64,000 bases of DNA from Thermoplasmatota archaeon. Lineage in GTDB: Archaea > Thermoplasmatota > Thermoplasmata > Thermoplasmatales > GCA-001856825. The translations under genes were made by a program, and so were the position numbers. How positions within the stretch are numbered: position 1 is the stretch's first letter; each line of letters opens with the position of its first letter. The notes under the pieces were generated by a model that was not told the DNA's origin, did not search any database, and was given only the letters and a program-made list of their open reading frames with translations. This document shows positions 9,073 through 18,170 of this stretch, piece by piece. Location: assembly GCA_023379555.1 (NCBI GenBank), contig JAMCQR010000065.1, positions 66,479-130,478 on the forward strand, written 5' to 3'.

Positions 9073-10146
9073 ATGGACGTCGACAGAAGCGAATTGGAAA
9101 GAAAAATTGATTATGTGATGTCAAACAGCATTCCTTTATCAGCCCCTGGTGCCGTAGCACTTGTTTCCTACAGAAACTCAGTACCTTTCTTTCGCGCGTA
9201 TGGTTCAATGGAGGAATATCACTTCAAATTCCAAAACGACACCATTTTCGATCTCGCGTCACTTACCAAACCGCTTGCGACTTCCCTTCTTTCCCTTAAG
9301 CTTATCGACAGTTGCAAGTTATCTCTCAAAGATACAGTGGGAGAATTAAATCTCCTAAACGGATTCATTAATATTCAGAAGCTCACGTTTGAAAGTCTTC
9401 TGTGCCACACATCCGGCATGATATCAGACTTCCCTCTTTATGAAAAAGGAAGAACTAGGGAGGCATACCTGAGTCAGATTGAGAGAGAAGCAGGACACGC
9501 TGAAATGTATAAGAAGGAGGTCTATAGTGACCTCAATTATATCCTTCTTGGATTTCTCATAGAGGAAATGTACGGTAAACCACTGGATGTGGTATGGCAA
9601 GAGGAAATAGGGTCTAAACTTGGCTTAAAGAATAGTGGTTTCAATCTTCAAGCCATGAAGGATAGAATACCACCCACTGAAATAACACGGGAAAGGGGAG
9701 TGATTTGGGGAGATGTTCACGATGAGAATGCCTATTATTTGGGAGGGGTAGCAGGACACGCAGGACTGTTCTCAACGGCCCACGACATAGACACGATATT
9801 GAAAGCAATGATGAACGGCTCGATTATAAGTAAAAAGACCTTTCAACTCGCAATAACAAATAGGAACGGATATTTGGGAGGTATCTTCGGCCTTGGTTGG
9901 ATGACAAAGACCCAACTTGGTTCAACAAAGAGTGATTCTTTTGATTTTTCTGGATTCTTCGGAGACTATAGCCCATATGGCTCGGCAGGTCATACTGGCT
10001 TCACCGGAACTTCAATTTGTATTAACACTGATCTTGACCTCAGATGCGTGCTTCTCTCCAACAGGACGTTCCCTTCTAGGGGCAATACGAAAAATATAAG
10101 GCTGAGAAGACTTTTCCACAACGCTGTGTTCAGTTCAATTCATTGA
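9073..10146 (+). CDS. Serine beta-lactamase-fold hydrolase, candidate N-acetylmuramoyl-L-alanine amidase (AmiE-like)
   Basis: This is a class C beta-lactamase-fold (S12-like) protein of 357 residues from ATG 9073. SLTK (Ser63, Lys66) is the acylation motif; YSDLNY (Tyr151) replaces the usual YxN with the YSD form common in the esterase/AmiE-type branch; GHTGFTG near the C-terminus supplies the HTG motif. No signal peptide is seen, so it should act in the cytoplasm. The frame is open to ATG 8968, but a TATA-like TTAATACTTATT at 9047-9058 favours 9073. It overlaps the end of the convergent murQ gene by 12 bp. In Bacillus subtilis a protein of this fold (AmiE/YbbE) lies beside murQ and nagZ and removes peptide from MurNAc, so the same role is inferred here. 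Esterase or D-aminopeptidase activity is the alternative. Confidence 0.75.
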   Translation: MDVDRSELERKIDYVMSNSIPLSAPGAVALVSYRNSVPFFRAYGSMEEYHFKFQNDTIFDLASLTKPLATSLLSLKLIDSCKLSLKDTVGELNLLNGFINIQKLTFESLLCHTSGMISDFPLYEKGRTREAYLSQIEREAGHAEMYKKEVYSDLNYILLGFLIEEMYGKPLDVVWQEEIGSKLGLKNSGFNLQAMKDRIPPTEITRERGVIWGDVHDENAYYLGGVAGHAGLFSTAHDIDTILKAMMNGSIISKKTFQLAITNRNGYLGGIFGLGWMTKTQLGSTKSDSFDFSGFFGDYSPYGSAGHTGFTGTSICINTDLDLRCVLLSNRTFPSRGNTKNIRLRRLFHNAVFSSIH

Positions 10147-10971
10147 TTTCTCTATCTCCTCCATTGCCTTTTCTATGTCATACTTGTTTCTGCGAAGTAT
10201 TTCATCTGCTTGATCCTCTCCCATGTTGAAACGGGACGAAATGATTTTTAAGGCTCTTGCCCTTAGTTTGGAGTTGTAATAGGATTTCATGTGCGTCATG
10301 TAATTGCCATCGGTCCTTCCAAGGGATACTGCAAGGGTCGTACTTATAATATTTAGGGTCATTTTTTGTGCTGTCCCTGCCTTCATTCGTGTCGAACCCT
10401 GGATGACTTCCGGTCCCGTCTTAAGGAGTATGCAATCTTCTGCAGCCTGTTCTAAGGGGGAAGGCGAATTGTTCAATATTGCCACTGTATAACATCCAAG
10501 AGATCTGGCATGCTTGATAGCTGAAATGACAAATGGTGCCTTTCCGGATGCAGATATTCCTATGACTACATCATTGTTTGAAATTCTTTTTCTCGAAAGG
10601 GCAGTTACTGCAGACCTGGTATTGTCTTCTGCCCCCTCTATAGACCTGGTGAGTGCCTTTATCCCCCCTGCAACGATAAAATCAAAGTAATTCTTCCCCA
10701 TCCCGTAGGTAGGTTCCATCTCGATGGCATCCAGTGCACCCAATCTCCCGCTGGTTCCTGAACCTACATATAGCAATCTTCCACCACTATTCATTCTTTC
10801 TAGGCATCTTTCAATTACCAAGGTTATTTGGGCTCTGGCTCTGCCAACTGCTGAAAATGCAACTTTATCCTCTTTGTGAATTATGCTCACTATGTCGTTC
10901 ACATTAAGAGAAGAAATATTTGAAGTCCTTTCATTGATATCTTCCGTTCCTTTATCTTTTATGTCCCTCAT
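10135..10971 (-). CDS. murQ: N-acetylmuramic acid 6-phosphate etherase
   Basis: A SIS-domain protein of 278 residues with the MurQ signature throughout: GSGTSGRLG (70-78), DAIEMEPTYG with Glu84, IEGAED with Glu112/115, SASGKAPF (140-147) and GSTRMKAGTAQK (192-203). The two glutamates correspond to the acid/base pair of E. coli MurQ, which eliminates D-lactate from MurNAc-6-P to give GlcNAc-6-P. The C-terminal helical segment is slightly shorter than in E. coli (298 residues). It lies 41 nt after nagA, which takes up its product, in an apparent amidase-nagA-murQ transcription unit; a TATA-like TAATATTAGT also lies in that gap region. An animal GCKR-type regulator is unlikely because the catalytic residues are kept. 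MurNAc is not a component of archaeal walls, so the substrate must be foreign. Confidence 0.92.
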   Translation of the reverse strand: MRDIKDKGTEDINERTSNISSLNVNDIVSIIHKEDKVAFSAVGRARAQITLVIERCLERMNSGGRLLYVGSGTSGRLGALDAIEMEPTYGMGKNYFDFIVAGGIKALTRSIEGAEDNTRSAVTALSRKRISNNDVVIGISASGKAPFVISAIKHARSLGCYTVAILNNSPSPLEQAAEDCILLKTGPEVIQGSTRMKAGTAQKMTLNIISTTLAVSLGRTDGNYMTHMKSYYNSKLRARALKIISSRFNMGEDQADEILRRNKYDIEKAMEEIEKSMN

Positions 10972-11012
10972 CCTATGGTATGCATGGGTTATACTAATAT
11001 TAGGAATTCGAT

Positions 11013-12095
11013 TCAGAATTCTTTCAGTTTCCCATTTTTTATGATACCCTTTACCTTGAACGCCTTATCAAGAATTGCAATGTCGGCTCTAAAATCTTTT
11101 CTTATTAGACCTCTATCTCCAATCTTAAGCAACCTCGATTGATTAGTTGACAAATATTGACCTATATCTTCCAGTCTGTAACCCAGAGAGATTAAATTCC
11201 GCAGTGCTGCATCCAGAGTGAGAATGCTGCCGGCAATGGTATCCGTCCCCTCAATTGTACATTTGCCTCCTCTTACAAGTACTGGCAATTCTCCAAGTGA
11301 ATATTTTCCATCCCCTTTCATTGTAGCAGAAATTGAGTCTGTTATCAATATAATTGTTCCTCGATCCTTTTGCCTAGTAGCGATTCTAATGGCAGATGAA
11401 GATGTATGGACGAGATCACATATAAGCTCTATAAATATATCCTTCTGGATGTACCCGAAATCCAGAATCGAAGGTTTACGATGATTGAATTCTGGCATCG
11501 CGTTGTGGAAATGAGTTATCAGGTTCGCCCCTGCGGCATACGCCCTTGCAGCTGTGTCTTCATCTGAGAGAGTGTGACCCATGGATACTATGATCCCTTC
11601 CTTCACCAGCCTATCAATCGCTCTAAGTGCCCCATCCAGTTCAGGCGCAATGTCGATGATTCTCAGAATACTCTTGTGCCTGAGTATTACAGCCATTGTG
11701 CTTTCATCACCAGCATGTCTGAGAAATTGCGGATCATGGGCTCCCTTCTTTTCTGGATTTATGAATGGGCCTTCCATCCTGGCTCCGATAATGTCTGCGG
11801 CTAACTCTCTATCAATCATTGCCCCATTTTCCACTGAAGTAAGAAAATGTTCCGTAGTGTCAAGGGATGATGAGACAAGCGTGGGAATGAATGCAGTTGT
11901 CCCTGTCTCTATGACTTTATCTCTCCATTCAACATAATCACCGGGATCAGCTGTATAGCTATCAATTCCATGTATACCATGGGTGTGTATGTCTATGAAA
12001 CCTGGTACTGCTATTCTATCTGAAAAATCAAGTGCCTTTCCTTTTGGGTTTTGGGCAATTCCATTAATCTTTCCTCCCTTCACTGAGACAGTCAA
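11013..12095 (-). CDS. nagA: N-acetylglucosamine-6-phosphate deacetylase
   Basis: An amidohydrolase-superfamily protein carrying the NagA pattern: PGFIDIHTHG (metal HxH-like site), a metal-binding glutamate in ARMEGPFINP, MGHTLSD, THFHNAMPEF and ITDSISATM with the catalytic aspartate. It hydrolyses GlcNAc-6-P to GlcN-6-P and acetate. The coordinates begin at the first canonical start (TTG 12095), but the same frame codes a typical NagA N-terminal strand upstream (IINVKKVQAYEFGEVFTGE, then RIDDLTVSVKGG), reaching at least 12161. No ATG, GTG or TTG exists in frame between 12095 and the TAA at about 12192; a GAGG at 12178-12181 precedes ATC 12167 and ATT 12164. The real product is probably about 23 residues longer. 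It follows the amidase gene and precedes murQ on the same strand. Confidence 0.9.
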   Translation of the reverse strand: MTVSVKGGKINGIAQNPKGKALDFSDRIAVPGFIDIHTHGIHGIDSYTADPGDYVEWRDKVIETGTTAFIPTLVSSSLDTTEHFLTSVENGAMIDRELAADIIGARMEGPFINPEKKGAHDPQFLRHAGDESTMAVILRHKSILRIIDIAPELDGALRAIDRLVKEGIIVSMGHTLSDEDTAARAYAAGANLITHFHNAMPEFNHRKPSILDFGYIQKDIFIELICDLVHTSSSAIRIATRQKDRGTIILITDSISATMKGDGKYSLGELPVLVRGGKCTIEGTDTIAGSILTLDAALRNLISLGYRLEDIGQYLSTNQSRLLKIGDRGLIRKDFRADIAILDKAFKVKGIIKNGKLKEF

Positions 12096-12191
12096 GTCAT
12101 CAATTCGTTTCTCGCCTGTGAATACTTCCCCAAACTCATAGGCTTGAACTTTCTTTACATTAATGATGGTTTCACTTCCTCGTGTAAATTG

Positions 12192-13343
12192 TTAACTTCT
12201 CTTCCTCCTGCGTGCGTATAGCAATGAAGCCAGTACAACAATAATCGCTGTAGGGACAATGATGAGTAGTGAAACATAGATCACAGCGTTTTGCCCATTG
12301 ACAACGAAATGCAAAGTGGCCTGCGCCATGCCATTAGATCCTATAGCGGTCAGAGCAATATTGTATTCTCCGGGAGTAAATTCGAAGGTGAATACTTGTT
12401 GGTCGCTGACCCGGTTCCCGTTTATTGTCCAGATGAAACTATAGTTACCGAATCCCACCCCATTGGGCATGGAAGCAATTAGAGTGATTCTACCATTGCC
12501 CTGGGCAAAGACTGATTCATTAGTGACATTCCTGCCTTCCTTTAATAGCGTGATCCTGACATTTTTTTCTTCTGCGAATGTAGGGATATGCATGTACAGC
12601 GCCGAAACATTGCTGCCGTTTAACGTAAGAAGACCGTAAAAACTGACGTTCCAATCAACACCGGGAGTGTAATTCCAGATAGCCGCAGGATCGGTCTGGA
12701 CCACTTCTCCACCTCCTATGTAAAGCATAGCATGTCCATTTCCTGCCCCCCCGTCAACCACTACATCTCCAGGAGAGAGCATGTAGGAGGGGAGTATAGA
12801 ATAATTTTCCACGTAGTACACGGCTGCCTCAGGAGAGCCATAATATGATGCAGGTATAGGCTGATATCCTATTCTGCTTTCGTCTGTCTGGTTTTGCGGA
12901 AATACGGGAAGATCATATCCTGCCAACCAGTCAGCTAACCTGTATACTCCGACAATACCATAGCTGCCGGGATAACCGGATTGATAATTCGTAAGATTGT
13001 CGCCGGGTGGATTGCTCGCGAGGGCGGTCAGACCTCCTGCGATGAGTGCCTCAGAGACGAAATGTGCGCAATCCTCAGAACCAAATGCGTCAAGATTCTT
13101 CTGCATCACAGAAAGATTTGAGCCAGAGGGGTAATATTTGGTATGAAAATATTTGTCGTGAATCAGGAGACCGTATTTAACAGCAAGGCTCCCGCTGTAA
13201 TTGAAATGGGCAGTTGGATTTGCAACAGCTGGGGAAACATTGAGAGGGTGAATCTGCACCCCCTGGACTTTCTCCTGAGGGCCGTTAATTAATAACATTG
13301 CACACACAACGAAAATAAGTATCATAACAACGTTGCTTCTCAT
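12192..13343 (-). CDS. Surface-anchored Cys/His amidase-like protein with Ig-like domain
   Basis: From ATG 13343 the 383-residue product has a hydrophobic N-terminal signal (residues 5-22), a CHAP/amidase_6-like catalytic domain with Cys92 in SEDCAHFVSEAL and His204 in GNGHAMLYIGGG, a beta-rich Ig/PKD-like region (about 270-345) and one C-terminal membrane helix ending in RRRKRS. It should sit outside the cell, anchored at the membrane. Domains of this kind cleave peptide or amide bonds in cell-wall peptides in bacteria. The frame is open a further 54 codons upstream, but the signal peptide and an AAATATTTT box about 26 nt before 13343 support this start. Many N-x-S/T sites suggest glycosylation. 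It is first in an apparent unit with nagA and murQ. The substrate is inferred from context. Confidence 0.75.
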   Translation of the reverse strand: MRSNVVMILIFVVCAMLLINGPQEKVQGVQIHPLNVSPAVANPTAHFNYSGSLAVKYGLLIHDKYFHTKYYPSGSNLSVMQKNLDAFGSEDCAHFVSEALIAGGLTALASNPPGDNLTNYQSGYPGSYGIVGVYRLADWLAGYDLPVFPQNQTDESRIGYQPIPASYYGSPEAAVYYVENYSILPSYMLSPGDVVVDGGAGNGHAMLYIGGGEVVQTDPAAIWNYTPGVDWNVSFYGLLTLNGSNVSALYMHIPTFAEEKNVRITLLKEGRNVTNESVFAQGNGRITLIASMPNGVGFGNYSFIWTINGNRVSDQQVFTFEFTPGEYNIALTAIGSNGMAQATLHFVVNGQNAVIYVSLLIIVPTAIIVVLASLLYARRRKRS

Positions 13344-13621
13344 TCCATCATTAGAACAAGTGAAAATATTTCTTATAGCTTTCTGTCCCTGATCTTGAGT
13401 CAGGTTATTGTAGTAATGTCTGACAATGATTATTTCACAGTTTTCTAAATGACCCAGATTACCCCTTGTAACCGTCTGTTCCAAATTATAAAGTAAATAA
13501 CTCAATGAATTTAACGCTGCTCACAAAAAACTATACAGTTTTAAGGGTTGCACACCACCCGATACTGTTATCATTCCTTATAATGTTCACTCTCCTGTGA
13601 TGCCTTAGAATATTGTAAAAG

Positions 13622-13630
13622 TTTTTATCA
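13622..13630 (+). promoter_or_regulatory. TATA-like box for the GH3 glucosaminidase gene
   Basis: TTTTTATCA is centred about 30 nt before ATG 13656 in the 312-bp spacer between the divergent amidase and glucosaminidase genes. No Shine-Dalgarno sequence precedes the ATG, which fits a leaderless transcript. Confidence 0.4.
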
Positions 13631-13655
13631 ATATGGGAATTGGTAACTGAGCTCA

Positions 13656-15080
13656 ATGAGAATGGGTAATTTTATCCAAGCTGGTATAGAAGGGAAAGAC
13701 AGAGATAGGACCAAACGGTTTCTCTCTACGGTGAAACCTTTCTCAATCGTACTGCTTTCTAGGGATTTTGACGACCTTCAAGATTTAAAAGCCCTGCTGA
13801 AGTGGATAAGGAGACTTTACAGGATTGAACTAGGAATTGACGAGCCCTTCATTGCAGTTGACCAGGAAGGGGGAAATGTTGCGCGGATACGGGAAATTGA
13901 CTATCTACCCAGTAATTTTGCTATGGGCGTTATGGGAATTGATACCTACTCCAGATATTCTGGCTTAATTGCCGGATATCAGTTGATGAATCTTGGAATA
14001 AGGTGGAACCTTGCACCAGTACTGGACACTGCGTCAAACGTCGATAATCATATTGTCATGGAGCGTTCATTTGGGCAATTAGTTGACCTTGTTGGAAAAT
14101 TGGGTTTGTCGTATATAGAAGGGTTGCAGGGCATGGGAGTTGCTGCAACCGCGAAACACTTCCCGGGACACGGGTACGTATTAGAAGATTCTCACGAGAA
14201 ATTACCTCATGATCATCGGGAAATAAATTCAGTCTTTAATGGTGCACTTCCTTTCAAACTTGCCGCCAAGAATGGCGTTAGAGCGACCATGGCCTCACAT
14301 ATAGTCTATGATGCTATTGATCCGGATCTTCCGGCTTCTCTGTCGTCCAAAGTCTATGAAATATTGAGAAAAGACTTCGGGTTCGAGGGACTGGCCATCA
14401 CAGATTCACTTGACATGAAAGCGATCTCTTCCAATTTCTCGGTAAGGGAGATTTCCGGACTAGTCGCTAAGGGTGGACCAGACGTGATAGAATGCGTTGA
14501 TATGGATATGGCGAGAGAATTTTTTGAAGAACTCAATAAAAAGACTATACACCAGCTGCAGAATAGAACAAGGAGGATAGAGAATCTCATTCCAGAAAGA
14601 AAGTTTAAATTTTCGCCACCTTCAGAAGTAATGAATTGGATTTCTGCTGGCGGTGTGAGATGGTTGAGAAGAAAAAATCTATCTCCTGAAAGAAGTTTGA
14701 CCCTTATCTTTTTAAATTCAACTTTTGTTGCCGAAAAATCATGGCCCTTTAAACTTCGCTCGCTAATAGAGGATAGAATAAAACAATTGGACATTAACTT
14801 AAGAGTGACTACACTTGATAGTCATAGGCCAATAAGGAACGATCAGATTATAATTATCGGTAAGAATTTACACCTTGGGGAAAAATGGCAAATAATCGGA
14901 AGAATATGTGAAGGGAAGGATTGCGTCTTCCTATCCACGGGAATGCCGGTAGATTCCGGGCTGCTGGATAAGAGGATAGGGTACATTTACTCAGGCGGGG
15001 AAAAATATGAAAGCATCATAGCCGCGATCTTCGTTATTCTTGGATTTTTCGATCCATTTGTGGGTACGTCACAGTGCTAA
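13656..15080 (+). CDS. nagZ: Beta-N-acetylglucosaminidase, glycoside hydrolase family 3 (NagZ type)
   Basis: The first 330 residues form the GH3 barrel: AVDQEGG (67-73), LAPVLD (119-124), KHFPGHG (167-173) followed by DSH (178-180), and ITDSLDM with the nucleophile Asp250. The KHFPGHG-x4-DSH loop is specific to the NagZ group, whose His (here His180) acts as general acid and which removes GlcNAc from MurNAc-containing fragments. A C-terminal domain of about 140 residues (to 474) resembles the extra domain of Bacillus-type NagZ rather than the short E. coli form. There is no signal peptide, so it should work on imported material in the cytoplasm. It ends with a 4-bp overlap with the convergent sugar-kinase gene and diverges from the amidase. 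Confidence 0.92.
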   Translation: MRMGNFIQAGIEGKDRDRTKRFLSTVKPFSIVLLSRDFDDLQDLKALLKWIRRLYRIELGIDEPFIAVDQEGGNVARIREIDYLPSNFAMGVMGIDTYSRYSGLIAGYQLMNLGIRWNLAPVLDTASNVDNHIVMERSFGQLVDLVGKLGLSYIEGLQGMGVAATAKHFPGHGYVLEDSHEKLPHDHREINSVFNGALPFKLAAKNGVRATMASHIVYDAIDPDLPASLSSKVYEILRKDFGFEGLAITDSLDMKAISSNFSVREISGLVAKGGPDVIECVDMDMAREFFEELNKKTIHQLQNRTRRIENLIPERKFKFSPPSEVMNWISAGGVRWLRRKNLSPERSLTLIFLNSTFVAEKSWPFKLRSLIEDRIKQLDINLRVTTLDSHRPIRNDQIIIIGKNLHLGEKWQIIGRICEGKDCVFLSTGMPVDSGLLDKRIGYIYSGGEKYESIIAAIFVILGFFDPFVGTSQC

Positions 15081-16099
15081 TCTATGAGTAGGTACCGTTT
15101 TTTTTCTCTCTCCGGTAGCGAGAATACATAATCGTCCAAAACCTTTCTGAGCCCTTCTATGTCGTACCCAGAAAGATAGACTCCCTCCCTCCTATAGGTA
15201 AGAACAATTGAACCCAGAACTGCCTCATATCCGTATATGGGATCAATAAATTTTCTGTTCCCGCTTGAGTCTCTTATTTTTGATTTCACTTTTTCCCAGT
15301 ACCATTCTCCTGACCGAAATACGCCTCCGTAGCCACTGAATTCTAGCTGTTCTGGCCTGCCAAGTCTATTGTAAATTGATATTGCGGTCTTTGCGGTTTC
15401 CTCTGATGCATCTTCCATAATAGTTTTAGCAAGGGAATCACCCTTTAGTGATTCTCGAGATGTGAACCTAGCAATTGATGCAATATCCCTGATGTCTATT
15501 TTCTTTCCGTAGACCTTATTTATTATGTCTCTCGGATCACTTAGAGAATAATGTTCCCTGATAACCCCCATTAGACTACTCTCAACGAATTCTGACCGTC
15601 CATCAAATAGCTTCACTACCTCCTGAATAGTCCGTCTCCCTATGTAGAAGGCCCCTCCCTCATCGTCAAGGAACCAACCCCATCCGGAGGAACGGACTAC
15701 TTTCTCTTCGACTCTACCGTAACCTACCATACCTGTTCCTGGAGCAACAACTATTCCGTTCCCATCTGGAAACCTAGAAAAGAAACCAGCTTCTCCATCA
15801 TTAAAATAAGAGATCTTCCTGTTGGGAAAGAGAGAGGAAAGAATCTCAATCATCTCGGATGATGACTTCTCAGAGTCCTTCATACCTGCAATGGCAAAGG
15901 TATACTCGTCTGCATCTTTTATACCGGAATTGTGCAATGATTTCAAGACGGAATTCTTAAGATTCCTCTTAAAACCTGTTAGTCCCACATTCCTTAAATT
16001 TGTTGAGCCGGATATTCCGACGCCTAGAATTTCTGAATTTTGGTTGTAAACAACCGAAATTGTTTTGGTAGCCCCTCCGTCTACAGAAAGAAAATACAT
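15077..16099 (-). CDS. BadF/BadG-type N-acetylglucosamine / N-acetylmuramic acid kinase
   Basis: A 340-residue ASKHA-fold kinase of the BadF/BadG/BcrA/BcrD family: DGGATKT (7-13) is the first phosphate-binding loop, Asp101 in YFNDGEAGF the catalytic base, and APGTGMVGYG (119-128) the second loop; GWGWFLDDEGGAFYIG is typical of GlcNAc kinases. Human NAGK and clostridial MurK belong here, and MurK phosphorylates both GlcNAc and MurNAc at O6. That double activity would feed both MurQ and NagA encoded nearby. It lies 40 nt downstream of the peptide-binding protein on the same strand and overlaps the convergent nagZ by 4 bp. Glucosamine kinase activity is an alternative. Confidence 0.85.
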   Translation of the reverse strand: MYFLSVDGGATKTISVVYNQNSEILGVGISGSTNLRNVGLTGFKRNLKNSVLKSLHNSGIKDADEYTFAIAGMKDSEKSSSEMIEILSSLFPNRKISYFNDGEAGFFSRFPDGNGIVVAPGTGMVGYGRVEEKVVRSSGWGWFLDDEGGAFYIGRRTIQEVVKLFDGRSEFVESSLMGVIREHYSLSDPRDIINKVYGKKIDIRDIASIARFTSRESLKGDSLAKTIMEDASEETAKTAISIYNRLGRPEQLEFSGYGGVFRSGEWYWEKVKSKIRDSSGNRKFIDPIYGYEAVLGSIVLTYRREGVYLSGYDIEGLRKVLDDYVFSLPEREKKRYLLID

Positions 16100-16139
16100 A
16101 GAGAGTTAATAAATAAAAAGGATAAAAAATGTTTCAGAA

Positions 16140-17978
16140 TTAAGTGCCTGGAGGTGGCGGCGTTTCTTCTTCCTTTTTTGGTGCGCCTTCTTTTTGTTGC
16201 TTGCTCCTCTTATACAGGAGATATACAGGAACGACAATGATAACTAGTACAATTACCGCTATCACATAGTAGAGGTAGGCAGGGAATGGTGATGTAGTAG
16301 TTGGCGGTGCGCCTGGAGCATATATCTTGAGGAGATTAATCATACCTACAGGGGAATGATTCTGATCGAATCCTGCTATCTTTTGATCGTTGAAAGCATA
16401 GTAATTCCCTATGTCACCAATAAGCACCATTGGTACTTGAACAGCAACAATTTTCTGTACTTGGAACAGGTCACTCATGAAGGCTGCCTTGTTCGATACT
16501 TCTGTGAATGACTGATTGAGCAGACTACTAACGGTAGCATTGCTCCAGTGCGTTATAAATCCGTCCCAGAAACTGCTTGGATCAAATAGATCCCAGAGGA
16601 CATACCACGGATTAGAGAAGGATGGGGTGGCGCCGAAATAGCTTAGGTCAGGAGTGGCCAGGGAGACGTTGCTCTCAAACATGTCGGTGGCCCATGGACC
16701 GAACGGTACGACTGATTCAGTAACAGAGAATCCTATCAGTGAAAGATCGTTTGTTATGAATGATGCCGCCGTCATCCAGTCAGAGATTGGTGGTTCAACT
16801 ATTGTCAACTTGACTATTGTACCATTCGGGTATGTCCAAAACCCACTGCTGCCCAGTGTAAGGCCAGCTTTCTCGAATGAGGCAGTGGCCTGACTCGTGT
16901 TGTAGTGATATTCTGGAAGCCCTGATGCCCACCACGAATAATTTGTCCACGGTTCCCCTCCGAATGACCCCTGTCCCCCGATTCCATCCTCTGCCTTCTG
17001 CATTATCTGAGTTTTGTTTATTGCGTATGCCAGACCTTGCCTGAAGTACGTATTGTTGAATGGTGCAACCCTCGTATTGTCCCAAAGGTAGAAAGCCCAA
17101 GGCATCTTGTAGATATAGTTCACCATGTTGCTTGTTGTTTTCAGTGCGTTGTAATCGCTGATAGCAGGATATTCGGCATCAATACTCCCACTCTTAAGGG
17201 ACAGCGTCATGTCAGAGGTTGATTTGAATGGTTCGATTATCAGGTTCTGGATATGTGGAGTACCCTTCCAAAAATGCGCGTTCGCAACAAAATCCATCGC
17301 AGATTCACTCACGGACGTAAGGATAAATGGTCCCGCCTGGAGTTGGTGCCCTATGTTCATGTTAGTGTAACTTCCTATATCTGATATGTTAGAGTATAAG
17401 GAGTTCCAAGAGTAGGGAATTATGGTCTGTATTCCAATGTAAGTTAGCATCATTTGAGATGGGCTGTTGGTTACAAACCTTACTTCGTAATTGTTAATCG
17501 CCGTAACGCTTACTATGTATGAATCAACGCCATTGACATCGAGTGTTGAGTTTGCCTTCAACACGTCAAAGGTGAAAACAACGTCTTGTGCTGTTATCGG
17601 ACCTGCAACCTGTGTCCCGTTCATCCAGGTAGCGTTTTTCACAAGATTGAATGTATACATTGTTCCGTTGGGACTTACTGTGTAGTTGTTTGCCAGCCAC
17701 GGGAGAAGTGTTCCGTTCGATGTAGAGTAGAGCAGTCCAGTTGGATACATTATTGCAGTTGCTTCACCTGCTAGGTTCAGTGCGGTCAAAGGGTTAAGAT
17801 CAGTCACCGGTGTGGACACAGGTGTCCCCCATATAAATGTCCCAGTCGAGGAAGACGCTGCGTATCCACCTGAAAAGAATAGGGTGAATGACATCAAGAC
17901 CAGTACAGTGACAATGGCAACCGTAAGTGTTTTTCTGCTTCTTTTTTCCTTGGTTTCTTCAAAATGTGAATCAACCAT
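16140..17978 (-). CDS. ABC transporter substrate-binding protein, family 5 (peptide type), membrane-anchored
   Basis: The 612-residue protein has an N-terminal hydrophobic segment (about 18-38), a family-5 binding fold (NNYTVSPNGTMYTFNLVKNA, DVVFTFDVLKANS, RQGLAYAINK) and a C-terminal membrane helix (about 568-590) after a proline-threonine linker, ending in a basic and Pro/Glu-rich tail. Archaeal binding proteins are often tethered this way. Bacterial relatives bind oligopeptides, murein tripeptide (MppA) or sugars. No permease or ATPase genes follow; the next gene on the strand is the sugar kinase 40 nt away. The pairing suggests muropeptide or amino-sugar capture, with shared or distant permeases. 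Peptide uptake in general is the plain alternative. Confidence 0.82.
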   Translation of the reverse strand: MVDSHFEETKEKRSRKTLTVAIVTVLVLMSFTLFFSGGYAASSSTGTFIWGTPVSTPVTDLNPLTALNLAGEATAIMYPTGLLYSTSNGTLLPWLANNYTVSPNGTMYTFNLVKNATWMNGTQVAGPITAQDVVFTFDVLKANSTLDVNGVDSYIVSVTAINNYEVRFVTNSPSQMMLTYIGIQTIIPYSWNSLYSNISDIGSYTNMNIGHQLQAGPFILTSVSESAMDFVANAHFWKGTPHIQNLIIEPFKSTSDMTLSLKSGSIDAEYPAISDYNALKTTSNMVNYIYKMPWAFYLWDNTRVAPFNNTYFRQGLAYAINKTQIMQKAEDGIGGQGSFGGEPWTNYSWWASGLPEYHYNTSQATASFEKAGLTLGSSGFWTYPNGTIVKLTIVEPPISDWMTAASFITNDLSLIGFSVTESVVPFGPWATDMFESNVSLATPDLSYFGATPSFSNPWYVLWDLFDPSSFWDGFITHWSNATVSSLLNQSFTEVSNKAAFMSDLFQVQKIVAVQVPMVLIGDIGNYYAFNDQKIAGFDQNHSPVGMINLLKIYAPGAPPTTTSPFPAYLYYVIAVIVLVIIVVPVYLLYKRSKQQKEGAPKKEEETPPPPGT

Positions 17979-18170
17979 AAATGTATACTCTGCTTTCCGA
18001 TATTAATATTTCTATACTATCAAGTGGTAACGATATCCTGGAAAATTGTATTGTTAAGCATTGAAATCTACGTAGCTTTTATTTTATCTTGAATAGAAGA
18101 TGAGAGCCGAAAGACAATGGTCCCACCACTGAGGATAAGTTAATATTTCTATTATTTCTACGTTCAATAA

